Of a stretch of DNA of 64,000 bases, positions 12,363 through 25,341 are shown one piece after another. Source of the DNA: Camillea tinctor. Lineage: Eukaryota; Ascomycota; Sordariomycetes; Xylariales; Xylariaceae. Every line of letters starts with the position of its first letter. Positions within the stretch are counted from its first letter, which is position 1. The position numbers and the translations under genes were made by a program. The notes below the pieces were generated by a model. That model saw only the letters and a program-made list of their open reading frames with translations. It was not told where the DNA came from and made no database searches. The stretch covers positions 1,475,664 through 1,539,663 of the forward strand of contig MU394051.1 in NCBI GenBank assembly GCA_022578605.1. Direction: 5' to 3'.

Positions 12363-12920
12363 TGTTACGGTGACGAGAAAAAATTACAGCTTGATGGTGT
12401 CCAACGTCAGAAAGATGAGAAGTATGAATGGAAGAGGGAGAAAAAATAATGTGGTGTGGTGTGGAGTGGGAACATAACTTCTAGTGGACCACGTCGCCGT
12501 GACGTGTGATTCTACATGACGTCGCAAGCCCATTTTTCTGTTTGTTTTGTTTTGTCTTCGTGGAGGGGCAAGGGCAAAAGAGGAAAGAGACATTCGAAGA
12601 AGGATTGGGGTTTTCATTCGTTGTTGTGCCCAATACTAGCCAATTCGGATCTGAAGACCCTTTGCCCAGAATCGAATCAGAGACTACAACGAGGGGCTAC
12701 AACGAGGGGATCGTCACCGGAGGCCTAGAGATATCCATGGCCCGCTATACTACACGCCGCCATCCAACGCAATTTGATGGCTCGCTGGCGTCTATGGTCG
12801 TATTCTTGGAGCCTATTCTAGCTCCGAGAAATAGGTCTGATGGTTTCGCGATAGTTACACCTTTCTTCCGATACTACTTTCAGGCTTAGCATATGAACAG
12901 TCATGCATGCTGTCGTTTAT
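12363..12920. other. Intergenic between Gag-like ORF and sedolisin gene
   Basis: About 560 nt. It contains a short imperfect tandem (two ACAACGAGGGG units around 12687-12708). The plus-strand frames have no family motifs. Nothing is supported. Confidence 0.4.
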
Positions 12921-14850
12921 TTACACGATGCTCATTGCGGCTGCTATCATTTTCTGGAAATCAGGCAAGCCCACACCGGTTCCCGGGTCCCATCCAGCAG
13001 TACCATTCCAGGAAGCCCATGGAATTATACCTCCGCCGACGACCACCTCGCCTGTCTGAAAGTTGACACCATTGCAACCTGTTGCACTGCCGTTCGTCAC
13101 GTCGATGAGCGGTCCAGATTTCAGGCTATAGAGGAACGGGTTGATGAAACCCATGGTTGGTTTTCCTGCCCGTAACCGTGCGTCATTCAAAAGCGCGAAG
13201 ATACCAGCTACTACTGGTGCAGCAGCCGATGTTCCTCCAGTCTCACTTTGATTCCCGGCGTTAAAGAAGACAAAACTATCTCTTGATTAGTGACTGGAAA
13301 TACTGAAAACCATACTGGCTAAGTAAATAGCAACGTCACCGTGGGGTGGAAGAGGGGGGCGGCTCTTCACTAGGTATTCTTTCTAGAAGAGTTGCTTACT
13401 TGGGTGTTAGGCTATGCGCAGAAATATCAGGGAATGCTCGGCCAGAAAAGTTGGTGTACGATTCATAATACGTCTTGGTCTCTGGTGCAATATTTTTGTC
13501 GAGATACGTCTTGACAGCATTGGCTTGGTACCAGGGTTGAGCGAAGAAGTTGCTAAATCCACCTGAACTGCCCTGCCATACAATCTCGGGTGCCCAAGAT
13601 TGAGTCCCACCTATCGCCGTGATGTATGGACAAGAAGCAGGAAACTCGGGCGTGAACTCCGGCTTATCCCGCCCATCATTGGATATACATGGGGCGCCGA
13701 CCCCGTTATCTCCTGACGACCCGAGGACCGTGATCCCCCGTAAACCCATCATCCCAATCAAGTCGCAAACACGCTTTGCATAGTCTGGGGGTACCGATTG
13801 CTCGTCTTCACCGTACGAGTTGGAGATCACCTGTGGGAGGTCCTCGTTCGTCTTGTTGAGTAGATATGTGTAGTACTCTAAATACGGCTCGTTTGTGTTG
13901 TGCTCCTCATCGGGGATGGCCAGGCTAGGCACAAACGGCGGCGACCCACCAGTGATGAGCTGTGTCAGCGGCAGGGGCGAGGACACAGCGTTCTGGAACT
14001 GTGCGTCTAGGTTAGCTTCACCAACACTACCTAGGGGGTCCTGATGGTCTAGTCCGCCATTTATGGTCTCGACACTGAAGTTCTGTGGGGCAATGCCGTA
14101 TGCATCCTGATATAGATGCAAATCAATCAGTCGCGCTGATTCATTTAGGAAGCTCCCGAACGCAATACGGCTTCCGCTTTTCGGATCTGGCACGTAGTCT
14201 CCGATATTATAGCCGCTGCGCAGACAGTTCGGTGTGATGAGTCGCGCACAGTCATCTGCGGCCCCTGCTGTAAGGTCAAACAGATTATCTTCGACGACCG
14301 GCATTATCATCGACTTCGTGCGTCCAAAGAACGTTGTCGGGTGGATCAGATGGATATACGTGGCTATCCCATCCGGCACCGAGTACTCCGTCGTTCGTAG
14401 CTTGCGCACGCCCCGAACGTCGTAATAGGCAAAGGTTGTGTTAAGCAAAGCGTTCACTGTGCCCACGGAGGCAGCGAAGTTGATGGCATCCGCTGCCTGT
14501 CGGTGTATATGCTGGGCCTCAACACCCCCGTCCCGCAACCAACTCTCAACGGCTGCTGATGCGCCGGTTGCTGGCGGAAACAGAGCCTCCACCTCATCCT
14601 TGGAGAGCCACTTACCGTAGTCCGGGCTCCCCGGCGTGGACAGCTCCATCAGCTTCGTCTCCAGAGTCGCTATGTTCTCGCGCACGAGATTGACTTGGAG
14701 CGTCATCATTTGGGTCTCGGCCGGTTGCGCGAGCATTGCTACCTCCGGGGAGAGGGATGCGCGACTCAGCACGACGGAGATCGCAGGTGTTGTCAGGGAC
14801 AGAAAGCTGATTAGATAGGCCCATGTCCTGAGCAAGTTGTTATTCGTCAT
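12921..14850 (-). CDS. Secreted sedolisin-family serine-carboxyl peptidase (S53, tripeptidyl-peptidase type)
   Basis: Two exons, 14850-13400 and 13275-12921, with a 124-nt GTAAGC...TAG intron whose CTAAT branch point is just upstream of the acceptor; 601 aa. Residues 1-25 (MTNNNLLRTWAYLISFLSL...) form a signal peptide. An S53 propeptide follows (SPDYGKWLSKDEVEALFPP). Catalytic residues are visible: Glu278 and Asp282 in GEANLDAQ, the oxyanion Asp381 in GSSGDNGVG, and Ser500 in GGTSAAAP. The C-terminal calcium-site motifs IDVTNG and DPGTGVGLPDF are present. Sedolisins act at acidic pH, many removing tripeptides from N-termini of extracellular proteins. The frame is open 76 codons further upstream, but only a start at 14850 (or 14862) puts the signal peptide at the N-terminus. 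Several NxS/T glycosylation sites are present. Confidence 0.93.
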
Positions 14851-16127
14851 TTTTACATCCATGATTCTGGTGCTTATTAGGCACTCCGCGTGCCCACTCG
14901 AGTTTGGTATGTAAAAGGGGAGGAAGAAGAGAGAAAGGAAAATCGAAGGAAGTAATAAAACCTCCGGCCTAGAATCCACCTCGAGAGAATTTTTATTGCA
15001 AATACCCACGTCATCTTTCTGGAAACAGAGTACACTGGGTTGCCAAAGAAGCCAATCTAGCCCTTTCCAGTGCAACAATAAAGCTCAGGATGGCAACGCT
15101 GTAGATAATTAATACACTCTAATGAGCTCACCCGCGGAGACAAGCACGAACGCTACGGTGTTTCTTGGCTTTGGCCGATGACGCTATATGAACAATAGTA
15201 AGTACATGTGCAATGACTAGCCTTATCAAGAGCAATTATAGGGATGTCTCGCTGGGATTTTGATGGTTGGTTGGTCCCCCCTTATTTTATATATCTCACA
15301 ATTTGAGATTTCCTAGTTGGGGAGTTCCCGGTAGCACTATTTGGTATATAGCCGGGAACGATCTGCATATCGTATATAATCATGGTAGGTCCTTTTTTTT
15401 TATCAATGGCACATCCGTCTATATGGAGTTGAGATAGCATAAGTAGATACCCGGCGAGGTGAACAGATAAAGCAAAGTAGGCGAGGTCGTAATCCGGTAT
15501 CGAGAATGAAGGTTGGCTGAGCTTTATATCGTCTTATAAGGTTAAGTTTTTGAAATGTATCTACACTGAACAAAGGGAAAATAAAGGTTTTGCTCGAACT
15601 TTAAGCATGTCCCGGGCTTACTTGGCATTTTGATTAATGACAATTTGAATTGATGGGAGATAATTATACCTAGAGAATAGCTACTTAGACACTATCTATC
15701 CTTATGTATACTATATGAAATGACATAACATAAAGATGCTTCTTTAGTCGTCTCGAAATAATGGAATCATTGGCGTTGATACGTACTTCTAACCTATATC
15801 ATTCTTGTGTCTAACATTCGTCCCAGAATGGGAGACAGTACTACTTAGTATTATTTTCTTTACTTCGAGTATGATATACTCCTATTATCACCGACTTTGA
15901 TGGCTGATATAATAGTGCCCATACAATCTCGTCAACGAATATCCCGAATTAGTGTCCATTATATGCCCTATCCCCGACCCCCCTTTTCTTATTCACATTA
16001 AAAATTCTCTTCCACAATTGCCTTCTTTCTCCTACTTCACTCATCGCCAGAAATATGATCGTCTTTCTTATCTGCACTACCTTCCACACCCCCAAACCTA
16101 CAATGACGGCCACCGCCCCCCAGACAA
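14851..16127. other. Intergenic, AT-rich
   Basis: Upstream region of the sedolisin gene and downstream region of the small secreted protein gene. It contains an in-frame open leader up to 15078 and a polypyrimidine stretch at 15391-15400. No gene is supported. Confidence 0.5.
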
Positions 16128-16910
16128 TTAAATGGTGACGCCCATAATCTTCACTTCAATAGGTCCCTCGAGGTAGTATACGAGCTCAGTATCGCCGCTG
16201 TCAGTAGGTGCTAGCGTAATATTGCGCTCTGCGAATAGGTTGGCGAGCTCTGGAGATGGGAAGTCCCTAGTGATGTTTTTAGAGAGGTAGAATGTCAGTT
16301 ACCTAGTCAAAATGGCTAGATAATATATAGCTATCCCCTCTGTTTTGTTTTATTTATCTTCTTTTCTTTCTAGTCTAGTTCTGAGTGGTTAGAGGAGGCA
16401 GTATGAACATGAACTTACTTGTAGTCCTTGAACATATGTGATAACATTAAAGTGAAGTTTGACGGGTTGAACATGGCCTCAAATTTGAACTGGAAGTAGT
16501 CGAGTAGTCCGGCATTGGCTTCACACTTCAAGTAATCCATATCTCGTGGGGTTAGACCGCTAGGGGTTGTGTTCGTGCTGGTCCATTGCCATTCGTAATG
16601 GCAGTCGCACGTAGTATTAGCGTTAGGGTCCTTCCATCCAACTACGTAGTCATGAAGTCAGCTGTGATACAATGTTTCTTGCCAGAGTAGGACTTTGATA
16701 CTCACAATCGATTGAGCAGTTGAAAAGGGGATCATTGCGATGGTCCTTTCTGCAATCAACGCACATATCGGTTAGGATGTACGGCTGAAAATTGAACTGA
16801 CTGAGTTCAAGCCAGTGCGAAGGTTTGTTCGACTGCTCAAGGAGAGATGTAGGGACATATATACATGCCACCACTTGTAAGAGCAGACCGATGCTAATTA
16901 GTAGCTTCAT
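16128..16910 (-). CDS. Small secreted cysteine-containing protein, unknown function
   Basis: Three exons, 16910-16706, 16641-16419 and 16266-16128, with introns of 64 and 152 nt having canonical GTGAGT/GTAAGT donors; 188 aa. All junctions keep frame and the last exon ends at a TAA. The N-terminus MKLLISIGLLLQVVACIYV is a signal peptide. The mature part has six cysteines (MCVDC, FNCS, TTCDC, LKCEA) and several N-glycosylation sequons (NCS, NTT, NFT, NIT). No transmembrane helix or recognised domain is visible. Size, signal and cysteines fit a candidate secreted effector or surface protein, and it borders the 8.4-kb gene-empty stretch; that role is inference. I do not recognise a family. Confidence 0.72.
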
Positions 16911-19900
16911 TCCGAGCAGTACGCTTGGGAGTAAGGTAAGTGGCCCTAGTAGGTTAGGTTAGGTAGGAAGCCACTCAAGTGGAGGGATCATAGGCTAGGT
17001 ATTAACATGAGAAGTTGAAGCGTAAGTGATTCAGTGTTTGAATCATTAGTGTCGTTATAATAGGGGCGAAGGAGCAGACGGCAGTGTATTTATAGAGAAT
17101 ACAAGCAGATCTCTTTTACTGGTGGCACCTATCATACGTAGTAAATTCATCATTTAGCAAACAGGAAATCACCCAGAACGTTACCTACTGTGTAGCTTTG
17201 AAGCTTGCCTTGTTATTATATATAAGTATCAATCGTTACTACCTATGTACTACGTGATTCTTTAGAGTTCCCCTAAATTGTTGACACACCCGATGAGACT
17301 GTCTATACTGAAGGTACACGGGATTCCCTAGATTGGCAACCCCATTTTACTATAACAAAGATTCCTAATTCTAAAGTCAACTAGTTCCGGTAAGTATGCA
17401 GGTAACCGATGATCCCCATCCAAGCATGTTTCTCATGTGTAGTCCTCTACTCAAGGAAATTGAATTACAATAGCCTTCTTTAGAGAAGACCGGCCCGGAC
17501 CAGCCAACGCCATCTATTGTAACTCAAGAAAGGCCGAATAGGTTATCAAATGAACGCTGGTCTAGTCATTGTCCCAGATACTTGGGTGTAGTAACTAAGG
17601 TTACTGGGTTAGACCTAAAGCTACGAATTGAGCAGACCAGATGGATGGACCGATGTCTTAATCCACCCAGCAAGATCATTCTAGACCTCGGTCCGCACTG
17701 GAGCGGGCTAGCAACTCTACCCTATTTGCGTTAAGAATCTCGCAAAGGGACCCCAATAATAGTGAACAACTTGGTTTATACCTAGGTAGGTATTCATGAA
17801 TTATTATTTCATGCAGTCCTACGTTGGAAATGTGATGGGAATACATCTATGGCTGAACTAGGGTTTGTCGTTTTGCCCCTGAAATAAGGGGCTGCTCGTA
17901 ATTATGGAATTTATATTCTACCTCCCTCAGTTGGATGACTATACATTCCCTTTACGCTACTCGCGCATAACTATAGTATTATTAACACTGTTTCTTTCGT
18001 GATCTCCCTGGGCTCCGCTATCACCATATGAACCTCCTCAGGCAGTTGTCCAGCGAAATCTTTTCGATGATTACAAGGAATTAACGTTGTTTGGTTAGAA
18101 ACAGAATAAGACTTTTCACCAAAATTATCCGAAAATCGCACATCGTTCTAGGCACCCTGTGTGTCTTGAAGCGGTCAGTTACTTCTCGTTATTATATCAG
18201 AGTGCCACAAGGTTCGGCAAGCTACCGCTGCCAGGGATTGCTTACGAGGCCGGTAATATTTATGTTTGCTAGTCAAAATATCATGAAATTTATTAATGAC
18301 TCTTATCCAGAAGTATACTGGTTACCTTTGGGCAAGGCTGAACGCCCACGTTGATACCGCCCGTGCCGGTGAACTCTGAGAGTGTACCATGAGGGAACCA
18401 TGCACTAACCCGTTGACAATGCCTGCTCCGGTCCGGTGATAAAGCTGTTTCTAATTTCTATTTGTTCTGAGAATATCTAGCTAATAATACTACTCCAAGC
18501 CCATCTTTGTAGTACTTATCTATTAATCAAGGCCGTTAAAAGTCGCCTGTCTTCACCTTCTTTTTCACCCCCTTTTCGGCTACTATGATAAACGAACTTT
18601 TTACCGCGTACGAGATTAGACATTACCAAGGTCAGCAATATTCTGTTATTCACCGTAGGTGTGAGCCTTGCCTAATTAGGTCCGTCGCACAGGTTTGGCT
18701 GGCTAGTATCGTTGCATGTCGCTGCCCGTCACAAGCATACGCGCGGCTTGTGATCTATTTACAACTACTTCTGCACCTCGGGATTGTCCGGCGTATACGA
18801 GCAGGCTCATACAGAAAAACGTGTAAACCCCTTGTGGCACTTCCGGGTACACGTGGCAATTTTACCTTTGATACCTACTAAGCAATAATCGGTCTCTGCT
18901 ACATAACTTGCTTTCATTTCTAGATTGTCGCCACGAGAGCCCAAATAATGCAAACGAGATACTAAACTATTGATGGTCAAATTTGACATGAAAGCTTCGG
19001 TGATCGCCCTATTTGGACTTGAAGTGGAGGCTCTAGGTTAACAGATTTGACCTGCGGTCAAATATCTAGATGAGAAAAACGATTCTCTATCTCGATTAGT
19101 CGGCCACCTCAATCCGGCTGAGACCCGAAGCATTGTGGTATGTAGTTCATTGTGCAACGCGAAAGGAATAATCAACATCTAGACTTAATTTTGTGCTTCC
19201 AAGGTTTAGTAGCACGATGTTGCCATGATCCTAATTGTTTGCAACGACCTGCCTCCAGACTCGTCTACAGACCTTTGACCGGTATCACTAACCTAAGAAG
19301 GTCCCAATAATCAGCGTGAGGTATACCAACGTCCAAAATGGACGCCCAGGAAGTGATATCAAGGATACGAGTACCCCTCAAGTCCACAGCTCTGAGACGC
19401 AGGTCGAACTTCATATCCGTCTCGGTTGATGGCGAACTCGAATCTTGGTGATTCGAAAGCACACGATATGATAGAATCATGGGACTGAGGTGGCATATCG
19501 TATATTCTTGAGAATATACTTAGAACTACCATCGAGATATATGAAGTTACAAATCAATTTATTGAGTTACTATAAGGCCTTGGCTATGCTTTCGGGAAAT
19601 CCTTCTCGCAACAGCCCTTTCTTGGGGGCGAAAGATGACATAGTTTAATAAAGTTGAATTCATTTTAATTAGTATTCGGCCCCATTCATACCTTAAAGAC
19701 GCTCAATGCATAATTCATTCATACTACGGAGTTGTAATATGGATAGATGAGCTGAAAGAGGACAAGAAGAAAAAGAGAAGGTTGAGTGTAAAAGGGGGGT
19801 TCCTCTTGGTTCGGTGCTCAACGTTATCTCACGGCCACCCCCACGGGGTCTTATAAAGGTAGCGGTACTCTTTATAGAACATTCGCTAGATTTATTGGAT

Positions 19901-22900
19901 ATATGATCGATTTTAACACTAAAATGTATATAGAATGAGCACGACGCCCGTCGACTTTGTAGGTATTGAGGATGCTTCACTATCACCGTGGAGCTTTGCC
20001 TCCATGAAATCGCCGTGATCTAAAAATATTTTCATATAAATGCATATTAGCATGTATAGTTCGATTAGTCCAGTATAAAATCCTCCGATCACTCTTTTCC
20101 CTCATGTTGCTAGTCTGTTTTGACTCGCAATCTAGCCCCCTCCCCGGCGGGTTGACCCCTATAGAGTTATAGGACTGGATTTAAGATGTAAAAGAATATC
20201 TGCCAAGAAGCTTCATTATATAATCTAATATTGAGATATCGTCAGACTTGAGTGAATTTTGTGAAAGTTCTACGACATCATTGCCCAATCATGCCTTTCG
20301 GCCCCCGAACTATCAGGGGCCAGGTCCCGTTTAAGCTGATCTGACGAACTCCATTCAAGACACTACGAACCCCTCTTTGAATATACTATGCAGTCGACAA
20401 TCCATACAAATCCGTACATTGGAAAATACTGCCCCTGGACCGTAGTATCTACTCGTACTCTATTTTAAGTGTAGAGCTCTTAACCAGCCGCGGTCAATGA
20501 TCTGGATTTCACCGCTCTCCGTACGAGTACACATGCGCACGCCTGTACATATTAGCGGTGGCAGTGCAAAAACAAGCCTATCAGCCCGAATACCAGAAGA
20601 AGAAAGAAGAAAAGTAAATATTGCGTAACGTAGCCCTAAAGCTTTTCTGAGAGCTTTTTAACGCACAAGTGAAGCCTCATCGGCGGTGAACGCTATCACT
20701 CGGACCTGCATATAAGGGGGGGCGAGACCGAAGCTCCGGGATACAACCGAAAATAGTCGACCTTATTAACGCCGATACAACGTGTTTCTGCATTGGATGC
20801 GTCGGTTGATCTTCAGCTCTTAGGGATGCCGGGGTTATGGAGATTTGGGACATTCCCCTATTCGATCAGGCTGCCGCGGTATAGGAGGCTGTGTGCGCCT
20901 CCCCTTCACAGACGCCAGACGCGCAGATAATCTTCTTTTTGCCTTTTGCGTACATATATATTGTGGGATTTCCATGGCTCAATGCCGAGCTCAAATCGTC
21001 AAATCACAAAAATGGTCCTATAGTATATTTTGCTACGAAGGGGGCGAGTTTTCGCCTTCTTTATATAGATTATTGCTATTCTCTAGTCCCAAGGTCCATA
21101 TATGCTATAAATGCTCTAAACAGCGAGGAAGGAACATTATACAATAAAGCTCACCAATGTATACTCATGTACTCGGTATTGTAAACGGTTAATAGTCTCC
21201 CTCTTGATTTATTACCGGTCGTTTAATGTTAAGATGGTTGGCTTAGTATGCGAGTAGAACGCTGTCTACCTTGCAGTATTCATGATGAATTCCATTCTTA
21301 GAATACAAAGCATAGTGGTTCATCGTAAAGAAGTCGTGATCCGTGATGTATATCCATTTGAAAACCGCCCCTTTTAACGCAACGCGACACAACACTATAC
21401 CACACCGCTTCAAGGATCGCTTCTGAGTAATCTTCAGATTGTCTACGGACTTAAAAATTAGACCTACCGAGGGATACACAACATTTTCGCGTGGAGAAAT
21501 ATTGCACCGCCATGGATTCTATATTTTGGATTAGGTATACGTAGATAGGTGCTTTGGGTTATGTAAATACTAACATTGCCCCTGAGGCTTTCGAGCAGCA
21601 TGTGCTACGTTCATACACACGCGCACGCACGCGCTTGTGATTTTCAATAATATGCATTCACTGCCCGAGGACTATGCATAATCCTTCCACTTTGGTCCGG
21701 ATGATGCCACTCGGTGTTATCTATGTTGAACATCATCACCAAGACAGCAGCGGTTTCTATATATAAAGGAAAGACCCCATAGCAATGCCAAGGAGACAGG
21801 CACATGGCAGTCACATTACTCTATCTAATTCAAGCTTAACGAGCCTACCTGTAAGAAACTAGCCCAGCAGATTGCAGATCTGTAAGAGCTTCTAGTATAA
21901 GCATCGAGGGTATTGCACGGGATGGCGCCAGCTAAATAGGAAAAGAATACCTACCTAGTTAGGTAAGGTGAATAAAATTACCTGGGTATGTAAGAGACGG
22001 GACTATCAATATAAAAATATTTGGAGACCACCTGGATACCTAGGCTAACCTAGGTAGTTGACACGAAAGGGAAACGAAAAAAAGGAAGACGGTGATAGAA
22101 TATGTCCGAAAATGATTAGCCAGTCAATTAATCAATCAGTCATAGGATTATCAAAAGAGGGTTGTATGATGCGTGTCCCTATGGGGGGGCTTAGCCTGGT
22201 ATAAGATAGCCATGGGCCATATTATTACTATTACTATAGGTATGTTCAAATTGATAGCACGTGAGAGAGTAATGAATGCGAGTTGAAGCAATGCAAGTTG
22301 AAGCTGACCATATGCGGGACCATCGAAGGCCCGAAAAGGCAAGTCGGACCCGCTCACATGGTTTAATATTATTTGCGACATAAGTTTCTAGGTTTAGGTG
22401 AGTAAGAGGGAAAAAAGAAGAAGAAAAAAAAGAAAAAGAAAGTTCTATATCGATGTAATCTATACCGATGGGAAGTGGTTTTTGTGGTTTTTATTACGAC
22501 CATGACCATGACCATAACCATGACGTTGTGGTGTGCTTATTTTTTAATTGGGTCTTTTCAAGTCATCTCCACTGAAGGTTGGGATAGGATGTTCTATAAA
22601 TAGCCACCTGCAGGGAAGCTAGCATCAACTAACAGGGGGCCCACCCACACTTCTTTAGGACATGCTCTCCCCGCTATACTACTTTACATATGTAGATTAT
22701 GCTGGTCAATACCAATCATACCCCCCTCCAAGGCACTTCTGGTATTGGATGAACATGTCGAATCCCGACCTGTTTGACAATAAGCTTTTGTGAACTCCCG
22801 AAACAAAACAAAATAAAAAAAGTATTGGAAATAGAAATGAGCAGTTTGAGAAAAAAAAAAAAAAACCTGTATTATCAGAAGCCAATTATAGTTAAACAAC

Positions 22901-25341
22901 ATAACGGTGCGGAAATGTAATCAACTCTATATTGATGAAGCTACCCTTTTTGCTTTTCTGCCCAACTGTGTAGGCATATTGAACTATCTACACTTCTTCT
23001 ACACAATGGCAATGTGGCAAAGTCTGACATCTTCCCATTAGCCAACTCTGCCCATTGTGTATCAGAGATGTTTATTACACTAGACATGCAGGTTGCATGG
23101 TTGCAGATATAGTCAAATCGACTCCATTGTGACCCAGACCCGGCATAGCTTGGTGTTTACTGCAAGCCCTTCTAGGTAATGTAACTATACTCTGACCTGA
23201 CTGCAACCTCGCCGGTGAATTTCGACAAACCTATATGCACTACATAGTGAGAAGAACACATTGGATGAGAAACCACTTGGTCACAAAACCAACCCCTCAA
23301 AAACTTGTTTCTGTCCCCTCATCGCCTCATACACCTGCATCATCGTTAACATCATCATCGGCATCAGCATCATCACCGGAATTGGTCAAATTCCTTCTCT
23401 GACATTGCCATCACAAAATCTAAGCCACGAGATATAAATGGATTGGTGTTATGAAAGCGGGAGAGAGTAAAGAGAGAGAAGGTAAACCAATGTAGGAAGG
23501 ATAGAGGATATGCAGAGCGACAACATGTAAGTGTGAATATAGCTGTGGTGAACCCACTTGTATACATGATAACCTAACGTTACATAATTGCCAAACAACA
23601 TACGTATTGTTATTTGACAACACCGATTCATTGATTGATACACACATGTAAGGTATTGATTACAAGAAGAAGAGTAGATTATAGATGTCAACTGGTATAA
23701 AATGGTTAAAGCACGGAGTATACACAATCAATTTACCCTGTCTAGCCAGGGGCACTTTATAGTATAATTACCCAATTAGGCATGTCAATAGGAACCTTGT
23801 GTACCTAACCTAGGTATGTACCCAGGTACACGGCATAACCTAGTTATATAGTGTTTTGATATGGAGAGATGAAAATACAAGCAGAGGATTGGGTGTTCTT
23901 GTGCCTATCTTCTGAGAGCTGCATATTTAGGTAAAGAATGAAGAAAAGAAAAAAAGAGAGAGTGAGGATGCATTAATCCACTATAACCCATCGTTAAGCC
24001 AATCTAACATCCATCTCACTCTTCCTCTTCCTCTTACAAGAACTCCTTAAGTGTCACTTTCCCCTTTTCTCTCTTTTAAACAATACTTCCTTAAATAAAG
24101 TTAGTTTTATCTAGCAGGTATCTACCCTACTTATAGCTGCTACCTATTGACATACATCAATGATAGGTATACACACTACGTAGCCTAACACACTAGGACT
24201 AGGCAGGAATCCCCTAATCTAGGCCTATACGCCTGGATTCGACTCCAATTATTAGTGCGTCATTATATTATTTTGCGGAAGAGCTTCCACACCCCTACCC
24301 CTCCCCACACACACCTCTCCCCGGGTTTGTAGATGTATTTTATTTTATTTTTTTTGTTAAACCTGTCAACTTGTTTTGTCTTTGTCTCTTGCCATACTGT
24401 TCTCCTCCCCCTCTTTTTTTCATTTCTTTTCCGTTTCGGGAAACCTTTTGCTTCTTTTCTTTGATGACAACTATATTTCGTACTCACACTGGTTCAGCTT
24501 ATGGGGAAGTTTGGCATAATTACCTGTTGTAGTTGTGCAGACCCACTAGAAAAAAGGGACGGGACGAAAAAGGGAAGACATACAGAAGGTTAAAAAAAAA
24601 ACAAGGGCTTTTGTTATTGACCCGACTCAATACCTGCCTATAGCCTAACTACCTACCTAACTTACTTTGATGTTCACTGCCCCTCTCTTTAACCCGAAAC
24701 ATAACCTAACCTCTATCCTCCTGATCAGCAACAATACACATGCACATTGCACAACAGCTATATTCATTTTCACAAGAAAGGTAGTAAAAGTACCTAACGT
24801 GACGGGTGAAACGAAAGAGGGGGGATAATATCTAAAGAGAGGGAAAAAGAGAAAAAAAAAGAAAGATACATAAACTTGTCTAGGAAAGTGACTTATTGGC
24901 ACAGCCCCTCGATAAAAAAAAAGAAGAACGATCCTTGTAAGAAGGTGCATGCGTTCGTTCTTTCTCTCTTTTCTGCTGTGCATCGAGTCTATTCTACCTT
25001 ACTGCTTAGGTAGATACCTAACCTAAGTATCTCTCTCTCTCTATCTATCTATCTCTTACACACACACTCTCTCTCTCACTCTCTTCCTCCCTCCCCTTCC
25101 AAGAAAGGTGATGCAGTGTGCATAAGCCAGATCTACCGAGTTTGCTTTGTTTGGCGCATCGCTCTGCAGCATTGCGCGCGCTTTCTTCCCTTTTTCCTTT
25201 CTTTTCTTTTTTTTTCTTTTCTATTATTTTTTAACTCTTATTCTTTTCTGGATCGATTACTAGACTGGGTTTGTTGGAGAGCCAAAAATAGAGAAGAGGG
25301 TTCGAGTTAAAAGAGAAAATCAGAGTGACTAAAAATCAATT
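16911..25341. other. 8.4-kb gene-empty AT-rich island
   Basis: No open frame over about 100 codons and none with recognisable motifs on either strand. It holds scattered TAGGTA/ACCTA words, short simple repeats (a CCATGA tandem near 22503-22530, an ATC-rich tract near 23338-23390), an alternating purine-pyrimidine block (21612-21634) and A/T-rich low complexity. It could be decayed transposon DNA or simply a long intergenic region; no TE protein relic is legible. Confidence 0.6.
25029..25090 (+). repeat. CT / TATC / CA microsatellite, pyrimidine-rich leader
   Basis: CT repeat followed by CTAT units, a short ACAC run and more CT, ending about 250 nt before the ATG of the polyglutamine-rich gene. 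Such pyrimidine-rich tracts are usual just upstream of fungal transcription start points, so this may mark the core promoter or 5' leader. Confidence 0.7.

Noticed and set aside
24225..24250. tRNA B-box-like ggattcgactcc
   Set aside because: No matching A box or acceptor stem in the preceding 80 bases.
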